DNA of 56,206 nucleotides from Ga0074130 sp035492055. Its GTDB lineage: Bacteria; Pseudomonadota; Gammaproteobacteria; Burkholderiales; Rhodocyclaceae. The stretch lies in NCBI GenBank assembly GCA_035492055.1, contig DATJJR010000099.1, positions 1 through 56,206 of the forward strand, read 5' to 3'. Shown here in pieces: positions 41,612-50,458 of the stretch. Both the position numbers and the translations under genes were made by a program. The notes below the pieces were generated by a model. That model did not search any database and was not told the DNA's origin. It saw nothing but the letters and a program-made list of their open reading frames with translations. The stretch's first letter is position 1. The number at the start of each line of letters is the position of its first letter.

Positions 41612-42385
41612 ATGAGCAATCAATTCAAAGGCAAAAAGCTGCTTGTCGTTGGTGGTACCAGCGGGATGGGTCTGCAAACGGCGCGCATGGTGATCGCCCA
41701 GGGCGGTAGCGTCGTCGTCGTTGGCAGTCGCGCAGACAAGACTGAGCAAGCGCGCAAGGAGTTGGTCGCATTGGGTCAGGCCTGGGCGCTGACGGCTGAT
41801 TTGTCGAGCGATGCTGGCGTGACTGCGTTGCTGAACGCGATCGACGCAGAACATTCGGATATCGACCTGCTGGTCAATGCCGCTGGCGTTTTCTTCCCCA
41901 AGCCTTTCCTCGAATATCAGGACGCGGATTACGACCAGTACATGAAGTTGAACAAGGCCTTCTTCTTCGTCACCCAGAAGGTTGCTGCCAATCTGGTGGC
42001 CGCGAATCGTCCGGGTGCGATCGTCAATCTTGGTTCGATGTGGGCGCGCCAAGCGATTGCAGCCACGCCGTCGTCGGCCTACTCGATGGCCAAGGCCGGT
42101 TTGCATTCCTTGACGCAGCACCTCGCCATGGAGCTGGCGCCGAAGCACATTCGCGTCAATGCCGTTTCACCGGCTGTGGTGCAGACGCCGATTTACGAAG
42201 GCTTTATTCCGAAGGAAGACGTGCATGGTGCGCTGCAGGGGTTCAACAGCTTCCATCCGATCGGTCGTGTCGGCACGCCAGAAGATGTGGCCGAAGTGAT
42301 TGTCTTCCTGCTGTCGGAGAAGGCGAGCTGGGTGACGGGCGCGATCTGGGACGTGGATGGCGGCGTGATGGCTGGTCGCAACTGA
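41612..42385 (+). CDS. Short-chain dehydrogenase/reductase
   Basis: A classical SDR oxidoreductase of 257 residues using NAD(P)H; the substrate is unknown. The coenzyme loop is GGTSGMGLQTA near residue 15. The NAG-type motif reads LVNAAGVF, and the catalytic residues are Ser142 (NLGSMWARQ), Tyr157 and Lys161 (YSMAK). The C terminus has VDGGVMAGRN. AAAGAGAG precedes ATG 41612; longer in-frame readings start in the intergenic region without a ribosome-binding site. Probably controlled by the divergent LysR protein. Confidence 0.9.
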   Translation: MSNQFKGKKLLVVGGTSGMGLQTARMVIAQGGSVVVVGSRADKTEQARKELVALGQAWALTADLSSDAGVTALLNAIDAEHSDIDLLVNAAGVFFPKPFLEYQDADYDQYMKLNKAFFFVTQKVAANLVAANRPGAIVNLGSMWARQAIAATPSSAYSMAKAGLHSLTQHLAMELAPKHIRVNAVSPAVVQTPIYEGFIPKEDVHGALQGFNSFHPIGRVGTPEDVAEVIVFLLSEKASWVTGAIWDVDGGVMAGRN

Positions 42386-42466
42386 TCCTGATCCACTAAC
42401 GTTCATCAGGCTGTTGAAAGTCGCTTCGAATAGCGCTGAACTCAGTGCGCTTGCGCATGAGTGCGA

Positions 42467-43522
42467 TTAGGACATTGAGGGCGGTGGATTCTTAATGCGT
42501 ACCGCCCATCGTGAGACTAAATGCCACGCAAGTAACATCGGCTCAAGCAAGGCCATGCCAAGCAAAATACCGAGCAAGCGTTCGAGGCCGGGTTTAGCGT
42601 TGGCATCCAGATAACTGTCTGGCGCCAATACGACCAATACGGCAAGTGTGAATTGAACGCCCATGTAGGTGATGCTGTGTTTGTCGTTTTCAATATGCCG
42701 ACCGATGCCGACACCGATGGCCAAGCCGATCAGCGCGATGGCGGTTCTGCCATCGGCAAGTAGTAGAAAGATTGCTGCAAAGGCTGCACCGGAGAGGCAG
42801 CCGATGGCGCGCAAGAACAACCGACGGCTGATGGGCACGAAGCCGCCGCTTTGAATGTGGCCCAAGGGAATCAGCATTACAGCCATGATGGTGACGGCGC
42901 TTTGCGTCAAGTCAGGCAGTTTCCAGTGCGTGCCGATGAACGGTAAAAGCATCAGCGTCAGGCCACATTGCAATGCATGACGCATGGCATGTAAATCCCA
43001 TTGTCCTTGACTCAACGTCATGCGCTTGGCCGGGAAATAGCGGCGTAATGTGAATGTGGACAAGGCGCTGACGCTTACACAGGCGACACTGCCGGCGAGC
43101 GTTTCCAGGATGCGATTGGCAACGAAGGCCGACAGTGCGTCGCCGGGTACTTCGAGTTTATCGAGCAGCACCATGGCAAACGTCAGACCAAGAAACAGCC
43201 ACGCGTAGGTGTAACGCCGTGCGACCGCGCCGTAGAGTGCTCCAGCACCAATGATGCCGAGCGCAAGTGCCGACAGTAATGGACTGTGCTCGACGTAGGA
43301 CACCAGCAAGAGACCAAGGCCTGCTCCGATGATTGTCCCGGCGATGCGAAGTACGGCGCGCAGCAGGCTGTCGGCCACGTGTCCGCGCATGACCATGTAC
43401 GCGGCGAACGCAGCCCATGAAGCATTGGGTGCGTGCAAGAGATGCGCGATGCCGATTGCAAGCAGCACCGAGACGATGCATTCGATTTCATCAACGCGAC
43501 GTGCGTCGAACAACGCTTGCAT
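42467..43522 (-). CDS. FUSC-family inner-membrane protein
   Basis: A 351-residue membrane protein of the FUSC (fusaric-acid-resistance-like, aromatic-acid exporter) superfamily. It has two blocks of about five or six membrane helices separated by a short cytoplasmic part, the smaller FUSC arrangement without the long cytoplasmic domains. Recognisable strings are ASWAAFAAYMVMRGHVADSL and RIAGTIIGAGLGLLLVSYV in the first block, and a PISRRLFLRAIGCLSGAAFA repeat in the second. The start ATG overlaps the stop of the regulator gene by one base (TAATG), so it is co-transcribed with the regBA-like genes. Its transported compound cannot be told. Confidence 0.8.
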   Translation of the reverse strand: MQALFDARRVDEIECIVSVLLAIGIAHLLHAPNASWAAFAAYMVMRGHVADSLLRAVLRIAGTIIGAGLGLLLVSYVEHSPLLSALALGIIGAGALYGAVARRYTYAWLFLGLTFAMVLLDKLEVPGDALSAFVANRILETLAGSVACVSVSALSTFTLRRYFPAKRMTLSQGQWDLHAMRHALQCGLTLMLLPFIGTHWKLPDLTQSAVTIMAVMLIPLGHIQSGGFVPISRRLFLRAIGCLSGAAFAAIFLLLADGRTAIALIGLAIGVGIGRHIENDKHSITYMGVQFTLAVLVVLAPDSYLDANAKPGLERLLGILLGMALLEPMLLAWHLVSRWAVRIKNPPPSMS

Positions 43523-44094
43523 TATTTGACGCGTTGCTTTTCGAGCTTGCGTGCCAGCGTGCGGCGATGCATGCCGAGCCGGCGTGCGGTTTCGGAGATG
43601 TTGAAGCCGGTTGCCGCCAGCGTTTCGTGAATACGTTCCCACTCCAACGTCTTGATCGACGTGGCGCGACCGGTCACATCGATGTCGGCATCGCCTGCTG
43701 CGGCGTGGCCGAAAGCGGCTTCGATGTCGTCGGTGTTGGAGGGTTTGACGAGATAGTGGCACGCACCAAGCTTGATGGCTTCGACGGCGGTGGCGATGCT
43801 GGCGAAACCGGTGAGGACGACGATGAACATGTCGGCATTGTGTGCATGCAACGCTTGCACACAGCCGAGACCGGAGGCTTTCCCTGCGAGCTTGAGGTCG
43901 ACGACGGCATAGCCGGGCGAGTGTTGTGCCAGAGATTCTTGCATCGCTTCAAAGCTGCAGGCATGCAAAACAGTGTAGCCGCGGCGTTCGAAGGAGCGGC
44001 CGAGCGTACGGCTGAATGCTTCGTCATCTTCAACGATCAGGAGCAGGCGCTGCTCGGTATTCACGGTCGCGGCTTCATTCGCCATCGATGTCAT
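43522..44094 (-). CDS. RegA/PrrA-type redox response regulator
   Basis: A 190-residue response regulator of the RegA/PrrA/ActR/RoxR class: a receiver domain (about 15-130) joined to a small Fis-type helix-turn-helix. The receiver has the acidic pair Asp23-Asp24, phospho-acceptor Asp66 (VVDLKLAG), Thr95 and Lys117. The C-terminal HTH (about 150-187) reads FNISETARRLGMHRRTLARK, typical of this class. The start overlaps the end of the kinase gene by 20 bp (11 if the MANEAA start is used). It would be phosphorylated by the upstream kinase and control respiratory genes according to redox state. Confidence 0.88.
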   Translation of the reverse strand: MTSMANEAATVNTEQRLLLIVEDDEAFSRTLGRSFERRGYTVLHACSFEAMQESLAQHSPGYAVVDLKLAGKASGLGCVQALHAHNADMFIVVLTGFASIATAVEAIKLGACHYLVKPSNTDDIEAAFGHAAAGDADIDVTGRATSIKTLEWERIHETLAATGFNISETARRLGMHRRTLARKLEKQRVK

Positions 44095-45436
44095 CCTTGG
44101 GCTTCGGCTCGTATCCAGCTTTGCCTTCCGCTTCCGGTTTGCTTTCTATCCGGAGTGTGGCGAGCGGTAAGGTCAATATGACGACAGCGCCATTATGTGT
44201 ATCGAGATTGCGTGCTGAAAGCGTACCGCCGAGTGTACGTGCCACGTTCGCAGCCAGGAACAGTCCGAGCCCACGGCTCGGGCCCGGTTTAGTTGATTGA
44301 TAAGGTTTGCCGATGCGCTCCAGCATCTCCTCGGAAAAGCCGGGGCCATTGTCGACGACGGACAGGATCAATTCGTCATTGCGTCTGGTGGCACCAAGTT
44401 TCAACCAATGCGGCGAGGCTTCCTGTGCATTGTCGAGAATGTTGACGATGGCTTGCTTGAGTACCGAATCGGAAACGATTTCAACGTCTTCACCGAAGGT
44501 GTTTTCGTAGTCCAGATGAATGCCGGGCCGTGTTTCCCGACGTTCGAAGATAAGTGCATCAAGGAAGTTGTGTACCGTTGTTTCCATCAACGCTTCACCG
44601 CGCGCCTCGCCGGACGACAACAGAATGCCGGTGACGATGGATTTGCAGCGCTGCACTTGTCGTTGCATTTCGTCGATTTCCTGCAGGACTTCCGTATCGG
44701 CCTTGAATGAAGGCAAATGCTTCCAGTCACCAAGAATCACGGCCAATGTCGATAACGGTGTACTCAGTTCATGTGCTGCACCAGAGGCGAGCAAGCCCAT
44801 GCGCACGATGTGTTCTTCTTCAACTGCGCGCTGACGCAGCGAGGCGAGGCGGGCATCACGCGCCCGCTGCATGCGATGCAGATGCGTGACGAAAAGCGCG
44901 ATCAGCACGGCGTTGATGGCATAACAAAACAGCGTGGCCTTCAGGTAGGTATCGTGCGGCGGGAGGGTCAGTGGATGATAAAAAACGGTCAGGGCAGAGA
45001 AACACGCAGTGCTGACAGCAATGAGCGCCCAGAGCGACCATGTCTGCAACATCATCGATCCGAGAATGACTTGCAGCAGAAACAGAAAGATGAAGGGGTT
45101 GTTGGCACCACCGCTCAAGTAGAGTTGTGCGGTCAGCGCCAGAACGTCCATCATCAAGGAGAGGAAAAGATCGGCATCACTGACTTCACGATGGCTGGGG
45201 CCACGCAGCACACGCCAGTGAATGATGCTGAACAGGTTGTAGCCGACGAGAAACGCGATGACTTCCAGCATTTCGTGAAGCGGCAGCGTGATCATGACCA
45301 CGAAGTGAACGAACGCGATGGTGATGATCTGCCCGGCGACGGCGATCCAGCGCAGCCGCGTCAGCAGTTGCATGCTGGCCGGCCGGCTATTGACATCATT
45401 TTCGAGCTGTAGCATCGCGTTCATGGCAGGGCCCAT
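44075..45436 (-). CDS. RegB/PrrB-type redox sensor histidine kinase
   Basis: A 453-residue membrane histidine kinase with five or six helices (about 30-185), a dimerisation/phospho-acceptor domain and a catalytic ATPase domain. Three RegB hallmarks are visible. The quinone-site heptapeptide GGANNPF is at 109-115. The phospho-histidine is His222 in ASGAAHELSTPLSTLAV, and a cysteine at 264 (QVQRCKSI) corresponds to the redox-active cysteine of RegB. ATPase boxes include DNAQEAS, VVDNGPGF and RGLGLFLA. Starts at 45436, 45424 or 45415 cannot be separated by ribosome-binding sites. It lies 7 bp after the SURF1 gene. Confidence 0.9.
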   Translation of the reverse strand: MGPAMNAMLQLENDVNSRPASMQLLTRLRWIAVAGQIITIAFVHFVVMITLPLHEMLEVIAFLVGYNLFSIIHWRVLRGPSHREVSDADLFLSLMMDVLALTAQLYLSGGANNPFIFLFLLQVILGSMMLQTWSLWALIAVSTACFSALTVFYHPLTLPPHDTYLKATLFCYAINAVLIALFVTHLHRMQRARDARLASLRQRAVEEEHIVRMGLLASGAAHELSTPLSTLAVILGDWKHLPSFKADTEVLQEIDEMQRQVQRCKSIVTGILLSSGEARGEALMETTVHNFLDALIFERRETRPGIHLDYENTFGEDVEIVSDSVLKQAIVNILDNAQEASPHWLKLGATRRNDELILSVVDNGPGFSEEMLERIGKPYQSTKPGPSRGLGLFLAANVARTLGGTLSARNLDTHNGAVVILTLPLATLRIESKPEAEGKAGYEPKPKDDIDGE

Positions 45437-45443
45437 GGTGAAT

Positions 45444-46196
45444 TCATTGTTGCCGACGGCGCTCGCTGCGAATCAGGTAAACGATTGCGCCTGCTGACAT
45501 CAACGCGAGGGTGTACCAGGTGAGGATGTACGTCAAATGGTGGTTGTAGAAGCTGATGACGGTCAGGCCACCGATCGGTTCATCTGCGACCTCCTGAGCT
45601 TGTCCTGCATGAGCCGTTTCAGTTGCTTGGGCATTTGCCGCATCCGCATCGAGAAACCAGGGGGCAATGCGCGCGGCAGGCAAGTTCTGTGCAGCAGCAA
45701 TAGCGGTGACGTCGCGCGAGAACCAACGGTTGTTCTTCGGGTCGTTGGTGCGCATGAAGCGTCCGTGTGGCTCGGACATGCGCAACAGTCCTGTAACGGT
45801 TATCGGCATTGGCGCATCGGCTTGTGCTTTTGGCATGCTGGTGACGAACCCACGATTGACGAAAACAATATTGCCGTCGGCGAGCTGCAGCGGTGTCATC
45901 ACCCACCAGCCGGGGCCGAGTTCAGTGGATGCTTCCACCAATGTCTGAGCGCGATGGAGAAAGCGCCCCGTTAGCGTGACATGCAGGTATTCGTTGTTTG
46001 CTGCATTGACGTGTGGCCATTGCAACGGATCCGGTGCCGGGCCAGGCGCAGCGTGAACACGGGCGTCGACGCGTTCTATCAGCGCGAGTTTCCATGCGCG
46101 ACGTTCCACTTGCCATGTGCCGAGTGCTGTGCATAGCAGAAAGAAGACGCCGAAGAGTGTCAGCGCCGCATAGAAGCGGAGAGAGCGAGATTGCAC
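45444..46196 (-). CDS. SURF1-family oxidase assembly protein, GTG start
   Basis: SURF1 proteins help insert heme into haem-copper oxidases. The 250-residue product has an N-terminal membrane helix (about 9-28, followed by GTWQVERRAWKLALIERVDA). A periplasmic domain with GPGWWVMTPLQLADG and FVNRGFV follows, with a second helix near the C terminus (YNHHLTYILTWYTLALMSAG). I prefer GTG 46196, which has CGGAG eight bases upstream, over a TTG at 46229 that lies in a hairpin and lacks a ribosome-binding site. It follows cyoD by 77 bp; a quinol-oxidase-specific SURF1 is known in Paracoccus. Confidence 0.88.
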   Translation of the reverse strand: MQSRSLRFYAALTLFGVFFLLCTALGTWQVERRAWKLALIERVDARVHAAPGPAPDPLQWPHVNAANNEYLHVTLTGRFLHRAQTLVEASTELGPGWWVMTPLQLADGNIVFVNRGFVTSMPKAQADAPMPITVTGLLRMSEPHGRFMRTNDPKNNRWFSRDVTAIAAAQNLPAARIAPWFLDADAANAQATETAHAGQAQEVADEPIGGLTVISFYNHHLTYILTWYTLALMSAGAIVYLIRSERRRQQ

Positions 46197-46273
46197 AATA
46201 GAAACTCCGAGGCGGTCACCAAAATGCAATCGGCCCGCCGTAGCGAGCCGATCAGGTCTGGCAACAATACAGA

Positions 46274-46672
46274 TTAAATATCGTTCATGTGTGTCGGCAT
46301 GGGCGACATGTTTTCATGCAGATGATGCATGACCCACATTGAGCCGGACAGCGTGATGACGACGATCACTGCGGTGAAGATCAAGGCCAGCATGTTCCAG
46401 CCGCCTTCCGAGCGCGGATTCATGTGCAGGAAGTAGATCATGTGCACAACGATCTGGACTGCGCCAAGACCAAGCAGAACCAGCGACAGGATGGCTTTGT
46501 TGTCGATGATATGTTCCATGACCAGCCAGAATGGAATGGCGGTCAGGATGACTGAGAGAATGAAACCGACTACATAGTCGTACAGCGTGCCGTGAGCGGC
46601 GCCATCGTCATGATGGTCGTCGTGGTGATCGTCGCCGTGAGCGTGTGTGTCGTGATGATTGTCGTGGCTCAT
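46274..46672 (-). CDS. cyoD: Cytochrome bo3 quinol oxidase subunit IV
   Basis: CyoD is a small three-helix subunit that stabilises the bo3 oxidase and its copper site. The 132-residue protein opens with a striking His/Asp-rich cytoplasmic segment of about 25 residues (HDNHHDTHAHGDDHHDDHHD) that might bind metal. Three membrane helices follow, with the family block VQIVVHMIYFLHMN. Its ATG overlaps the cyoC stop by 4 bp. Last of the four structural genes; SURF1 follows. Confidence 0.93.
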   Translation of the reverse strand: MSHDNHHDTHAHGDDHHDDHHDDGAAHGTLYDYVVGFILSVILTAIPFWLVMEHIIDNKAILSLVLLGLGAVQIVVHMIYFLHMNPRSEGGWNMLALIFTAVIVVITLSGSMWVMHHLHENMSPMPTHMNDI

Positions 46673-47304
46673 GCGAGAGCTCCCATCAGGTAGACGAAGG
46701 TGAAGACGCCGATCCAGACGACGTCGAGGAAGTGCCAGAACAGTGACAGGCAGCTCATGCGGCGCTTGTTGGCAGGCGTCAGACCGTGCTTCTTGAGTTG
46801 GGTCATCAGCGTAATCAGCCAGACGATACCGAACGTCACGTGCAGTCCGTGCGTGCCAACCAGTGCAAAGAACGAGGTCAGGAATGCACTGCGCTGCGGG
46901 CCGGCACCTTCGTGAATAAGGTGATTGAACTCATAGAGTTCAACACTCAGGAAGGCGAGGCCGAAGATGCCGGTGATGGCCAGCCACAGCAGTGTCTTGC
47001 CGAGCTTCTTGTTGTACATCGACAGCATTGCGAAGCCGTAGGTGATCGACGACAGCAACAGGAAGGCCGTGTTGAGTGCAACCAGCGGCAATTCAAACAG
47101 GTCGGCACCAGAAGGGCCGGCCGCGTAGTTGTGTCCAAGTACACCGTAGGCTGCGAACAGGCAGGCGAAGATGAGGCAGTCGCTCATCAGGTACATCCAG
47201 AAACCGAGGAGCGTTCCGTTGGCGGGATGGTGCTCCTTGACGTAATAGCTTTCGCTCGAATGTACGCTTACGGCGTTGGCAGGGAGATTGTGCGTATCAG
47301 ACAT
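46669..47304 (-). CDS. cyoC: Cytochrome bo3 quinol oxidase subunit III
   Basis: Five-helix subunit III of the bo3 oxidase. The 211-residue product begins MSDTHNLPANAVSVHSSESY and contains GFWMYLMSDCLIFACLFAAY. It also has GTHGLHVTFGIVWLITLMTQ and the C-terminal LFWHFLDVVWIGVFTFVYLM, all typical of subunit III. I chose the ATG at 47304, which overlaps the cyoB stop by 8 bp, over an upstream in-frame start inside cyoB. It overlaps cyoD by 4 bp. Confidence 0.95.
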   Translation of the reverse strand: MSDTHNLPANAVSVHSSESYYVKEHHPANGTLLGFWMYLMSDCLIFACLFAAYGVLGHNYAAGPSGADLFELPLVALNTAFLLLSSITYGFAMLSMYNKKLGKTLLWLAITGIFGLAFLSVELYEFNHLIHEGAGPQRSAFLTSFFALVGTHGLHVTFGIVWLITLMTQLKKHGLTPANKRRMSCLSLFWHFLDVVWIGVFTFVYLMGALA

Positions 47305-49303
47305 GATTGGCCAGAAGCTCCGTACGTGCGTTTTCAACTCGGACGACTTCTTCAGCCGAGATGTAGTAATCACGCTTGTAGTTAAAGGTGTGAGTGATGA
47401 TTGCGACCATCATGGCGATAAAGGCGGCGATGGCGGGAATCCACATATGCCAGATCAAGGCAAAACCAAGTACCGCGGCCAGCGCGGAGATGATGAAGCC
47501 GGCGCCGGTATTTTTCGGCATGTGGATAGGCACGAATCCTTCGGTGGGACGCTTGTAGTCGTGGTTCTTCATGTCGAACCAGGCATCCGCTGCATGCACA
47601 CGCGGCGTGAATGCGTAGTTGTAATTCGGCGGTGGCGAGGAGGTTGACCATTCCAAGGTACGGCCGCCCCAAGGATCGCCAGTATGGTCGGCAAGTTCCT
47701 TGCGCTTCATCACACTGACAGCGATCTGGATCAGGAAGCAGGCAATGCCGCAAGCGATCAGGAATGCACCAAAGGCAGCGACGATGAAATACGGATGCAG
47801 TGACATATCGTCAAAGTGGCTCATGCGGCGGGTAATACCCATCAGACCCAGGATGTAGAGCGGTGTGAAGGCAAACCAGAAACCGAAGAACCACAACCAG
47901 AAGGAACGGACGCCCCATTTGTGGTCCAGCTTGAAGCCGAAGGCTTTGGGGAACCAGTAGTTGATTGCAGCGAAGGCACCGAACACCACGCCACCAATGA
48001 TGACGTTGTGGAAGTGGGCAATCAAAAACAGGCTGTTGTGCAGGATGAAATCTGCAGGTGGAACGGCCAGCATCACGCCGGTCATGCCGCCGATCACGAA
48101 GGTGACCATGAAGCCCACGGTCCAAAGCATCGGTACTTCAAAGCGGATGCGACCGTGATACATGGTGAACAGCCAGTTGAAGAGCTTCGCCCCAGTCGGA
48201 ATCGAGATGATCATCGTCGTGATTCCGAAGAACGAATTTACGCTTGCGCCTGCTCCCATCGTGAAGAAGTGGTGCAGCCACACGAGGTAGGACAACAGGG
48301 TGATGACGATGGTGGCGTACACCATCGAGGTGTAACCGAACAGGCGTTTGCTGCAGAAAGTCGCGACGATTTCGGAGAACACACCAAACACCGGCAGGAT
48401 CAGAATGTAAACCTCGGGATGGCCCCAGATCCAGATAATGTTCACATAGAGCATGGCGGAGCCGCCAAGGTCATTCGTGAAGAAGTTGGTACCGACGTAA
48501 CGGTCAAGCGACAGCATGGCGAGCACGGCGGTCAGGATCGGGAATGCTGCAACGATCAGGATGTTGGTGCAAAGAGCGGTCCAGGTGAAGACGGGCATCT
48601 TCATCATGGCCATGCCGGGTGCACGCATCTTGATGATGGTGACGACCATGTTCACGCCGGAAAGCAATGTGCCAACGCCAGCGATTTGCAGCGACCAGAT
48701 GTAGTAGTCAACCCCGACGTCAGGGCTTTGCAGGATACCGGAGAGTGGCGGATAGGCCAGCCAGCCGGTCTTGGCAAATTCGCCGATGAACAGCGAAACC
48801 ATGACCAGTGCCGCGCCCATGGCTGTCATCCAGAAACTGAAGTTGTTGAGGAACGGGAAGGCCACATCGCGTGCGCCGATCTGCAGCGGCATGACGAAGT
48901 TCATGAGACCCGTCACCAGTGGCATCGCTACGAAGAAGATCATGATCACGCCGTGGGCAGTGAAAACTTGATCGTAGTGGTGCGGCGGCAGGAAACCGAC
49001 ATTGTCACCGAAGGATAACGCCTGCTGCGTACGCATCATCAGTGCATCCGCAAAACCGCGCAGCAGCATGATGATGCCAAGGATCATGTACATGATCCCG
49101 ATCTTCTTGTGGTCGATGCTGGTGACCCAGTTACGCCACAACGGCCCCCACAATTTGAAATAGGTGAGGGCACCCAGTACGGCGAGGCCGCCGACGGCGA
49201 CACCGAGGAACGTGAGAACCAGAATGGGCTCATGGTATGGAATTGCTTCCAGCGAGAGCCGGCCAAAAATCAAATTGGCGAGGTTGGAGGAATGTTCAGA
49301 CAT
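47297..49303 (-). CDS. cyoB: Cytochrome bo3 quinol oxidase subunit I
   Basis: Subunit I holds heme b, heme o3 and CuB, reduces oxygen to water with electrons from ubiquinol, and pumps protons. The 668-residue protein (E. coli 663) has the quinol-site residues in LLRGFADALMMRTQQAL and LPPHHYDQVFTAHGV. The covalent His-Tyr region is GHPEVYILILPVFG, CuB ligands are in WLHHFFTMG, and HFHNVIIGGVVF provides the heme ligands. These features place it with quinol rather than cytochrome c oxidases. It starts 37 bp after cyoA; the ribosome-binding site is weak. Confidence 0.97.
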   Translation of the reverse strand: MSEHSSNLANLIFGRLSLEAIPYHEPILVLTFLGVAVGGLAVLGALTYFKLWGPLWRNWVTSIDHKKIGIMYMILGIIMLLRGFADALMMRTQQALSFGDNVGFLPPHHYDQVFTAHGVIMIFFVAMPLVTGLMNFVMPLQIGARDVAFPFLNNFSFWMTAMGAALVMVSLFIGEFAKTGWLAYPPLSGILQSPDVGVDYYIWSLQIAGVGTLLSGVNMVVTIIKMRAPGMAMMKMPVFTWTALCTNILIVAAFPILTAVLAMLSLDRYVGTNFFTNDLGGSAMLYVNIIWIWGHPEVYILILPVFGVFSEIVATFCSKRLFGYTSMVYATIVITLLSYLVWLHHFFTMGAGASVNSFFGITTMIISIPTGAKLFNWLFTMYHGRIRFEVPMLWTVGFMVTFVIGGMTGVMLAVPPADFILHNSLFLIAHFHNVIIGGVVFGAFAAINYWFPKAFGFKLDHKWGVRSFWLWFFGFWFAFTPLYILGLMGITRRMSHFDDMSLHPYFIVAAFGAFLIACGIACFLIQIAVSVMKRKELADHTGDPWGGRTLEWSTSSPPPNYNYAFTPRVHAADAWFDMKNHDYKRPTEGFVPIHMPKNTGAGFIISALAAVLGFALIWHMWIPAIAAFIAMMVAIITHTFNYKRDYYISAEEVVRVENARTELLANHV

Positions 49304-49340
49304 TTGCTTATCTGCTCAAAAGAAAATCGTTGTTGAATAC

Positions 49341-50405
49341 TTACAGGGTGCGCGCGGTCGGCGCGGTGCCGGGGGCGCACAGCGCACCGACGTAGGTTTT
49401 TTGCTCAACCAGTGCCAAACCGATGCGACGCTTGAGGATGTCGTTGGTCGCGAGGTTGTAGGTACCTTCGCGGCCCATGCCGCCCTTGACGTCGATGGCG
49501 GCCATATCCTTGATGCACATGCGGTTGTCCTCAACGCAACGGTTCAGGATGGCGTCATACAGGCCAGCATCGATCGAGGCGAAACGTTGCACCGGATCGT
49601 TGATAGACGGCGTTTCGAGTTTCAGATAGTTAGCGCGGCTCAGGGCTGAACCGGCGGTGTGGTTGTCGGCAACCCATTTGTCGAAGTCCGCGTCGGTCAA
49701 ACCGTGGAACTTGAACCGCATATGCGAGAACCCAGCGCCGCTGTAATTGCCGGAGAAGCCTTCATACACGCCTTCCTTGTTGATCACGGCGTGGAGTTCG
49801 GTCTGCATGCCGGGCATGGCGTAGATCATGCCGGCCAGTGCCGGAATCGCCAGCGAATTCATCATCGTCGTCGAGGTAATGCGGAATTCGATCGGGCGAT
49901 TCACCGGAGCGGCCAGTTCATTCACTGTAGCGATGCCTTGTTCCGGATAGATGAACAGCCATTTCCAATCCATGGCGACTGCATCAATAACCAGTGGCTT
50001 TGTGTTTTCCGGAATAGCCTGACCTTCGGAGATGCGATCAAGTGGGCGATAAGGATCGAGCTGGTGGGTGCTAACCCAGGTGATGGCGCCAAGTGCAATG
50101 ATGATGATCAGTGGCACGGCCCAGATCACCAGTTCGAGCACCGTGGAGTGGCTCCATTCCGGGTTGTAGGGCGCATCAGTGTTGCTGGCACGGTATTTCC
50201 ATGCGAACAGCAGCGTGAGAAAGATGACCGGAACGATGATCAGCAACATCAACCAGGTGGAGATCAGGAGGATGTCGCGTTGCTGTGTTGCGATGTCTCC
50301 GGAGGGCGACAACAGCACCATATTGCAACCGGACAGCAGAAGGGCTGCAAACAGACCGATGAAATGTAGAGGCTTGAGTCGTGGCATGGCTGGGAAATCA
50401 GTCAT
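49341..50405 (-). CDS. cyoA: Cytochrome bo3 quinol oxidase subunit II (lipoprotein)
   Basis: Subunit II of the bo3 oxidase. The 354-residue precursor has a lipoprotein signal with lipobox LLSGC (Cys27) and two membrane helices (about 45-65 and 90-110). A periplasmic cupredoxin-like domain follows. The CuA ligands of cytochrome c oxidases are missing (the loop reads EGFSGNYSGAGFSHMRF), as expected for a quinol oxidase. A COX-aromatic-rich C-terminal extension adds about 100 residues, including two cysteines in LNRCVEDNRMCIKD. It is first in the operon; starts at 50405 or 50387 are possible. Confidence 0.95.
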   Translation of the reverse strand: MTDFPAMPRLKPLHFIGLFAALLLSGCNMVLLSPSGDIATQQRDILLISTWLMLLIIVPVIFLTLLFAWKYRASNTDAPYNPEWSHSTVLELVIWAVPLIIIIALGAITWVSTHQLDPYRPLDRISEGQAIPENTKPLVIDAVAMDWKWLFIYPEQGIATVNELAAPVNRPIEFRITSTTMMNSLAIPALAGMIYAMPGMQTELHAVINKEGVYEGFSGNYSGAGFSHMRFKFHGLTDADFDKWVADNHTAGSALSRANYLKLETPSINDPVQRFASIDAGLYDAILNRCVEDNRMCIKDMAAIDVKGGMGREGTYNLATNDILKRRIGLALVEQKTYVGALCAPGTAPTARTL

Positions 50406-50429
50406 TTAATGGGATTTTGGAACGTTGTG

Positions 50430-50458
50430 AATCTATTTCATCAGGCCATTTTTGTGAA
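50430..50458 (-). promoter_or_regulatory. Candidate cyoA promoter
   Basis: On the - strand, TTCACA (complement of 50453-50458) and TAGATT (complement of 50430-50435) are spaced by 17 bp and would start RNA about 18 bases before the cyoA ATG. The -35 matches consensus at five of six positions and the -10 at four. The inner palindrome directly abuts the upstream edge of the -35, where an activator could touch polymerase. Confidence 0.4.

Noticed and set aside
42386..42466. Terminator between the convergent SDR and FUSC genes
   Set aside because: I looked for a GC stem with a T tract in this 81-bp gap and found none that would stand on its own.
46227..46229. TTG start for SURF1 at 46229
   Set aside because: It lies in a hairpin region without a ribosome-binding site, whereas GTG 46196 has CGGAG at good spacing and gives a normal short N terminus before the membrane helix.
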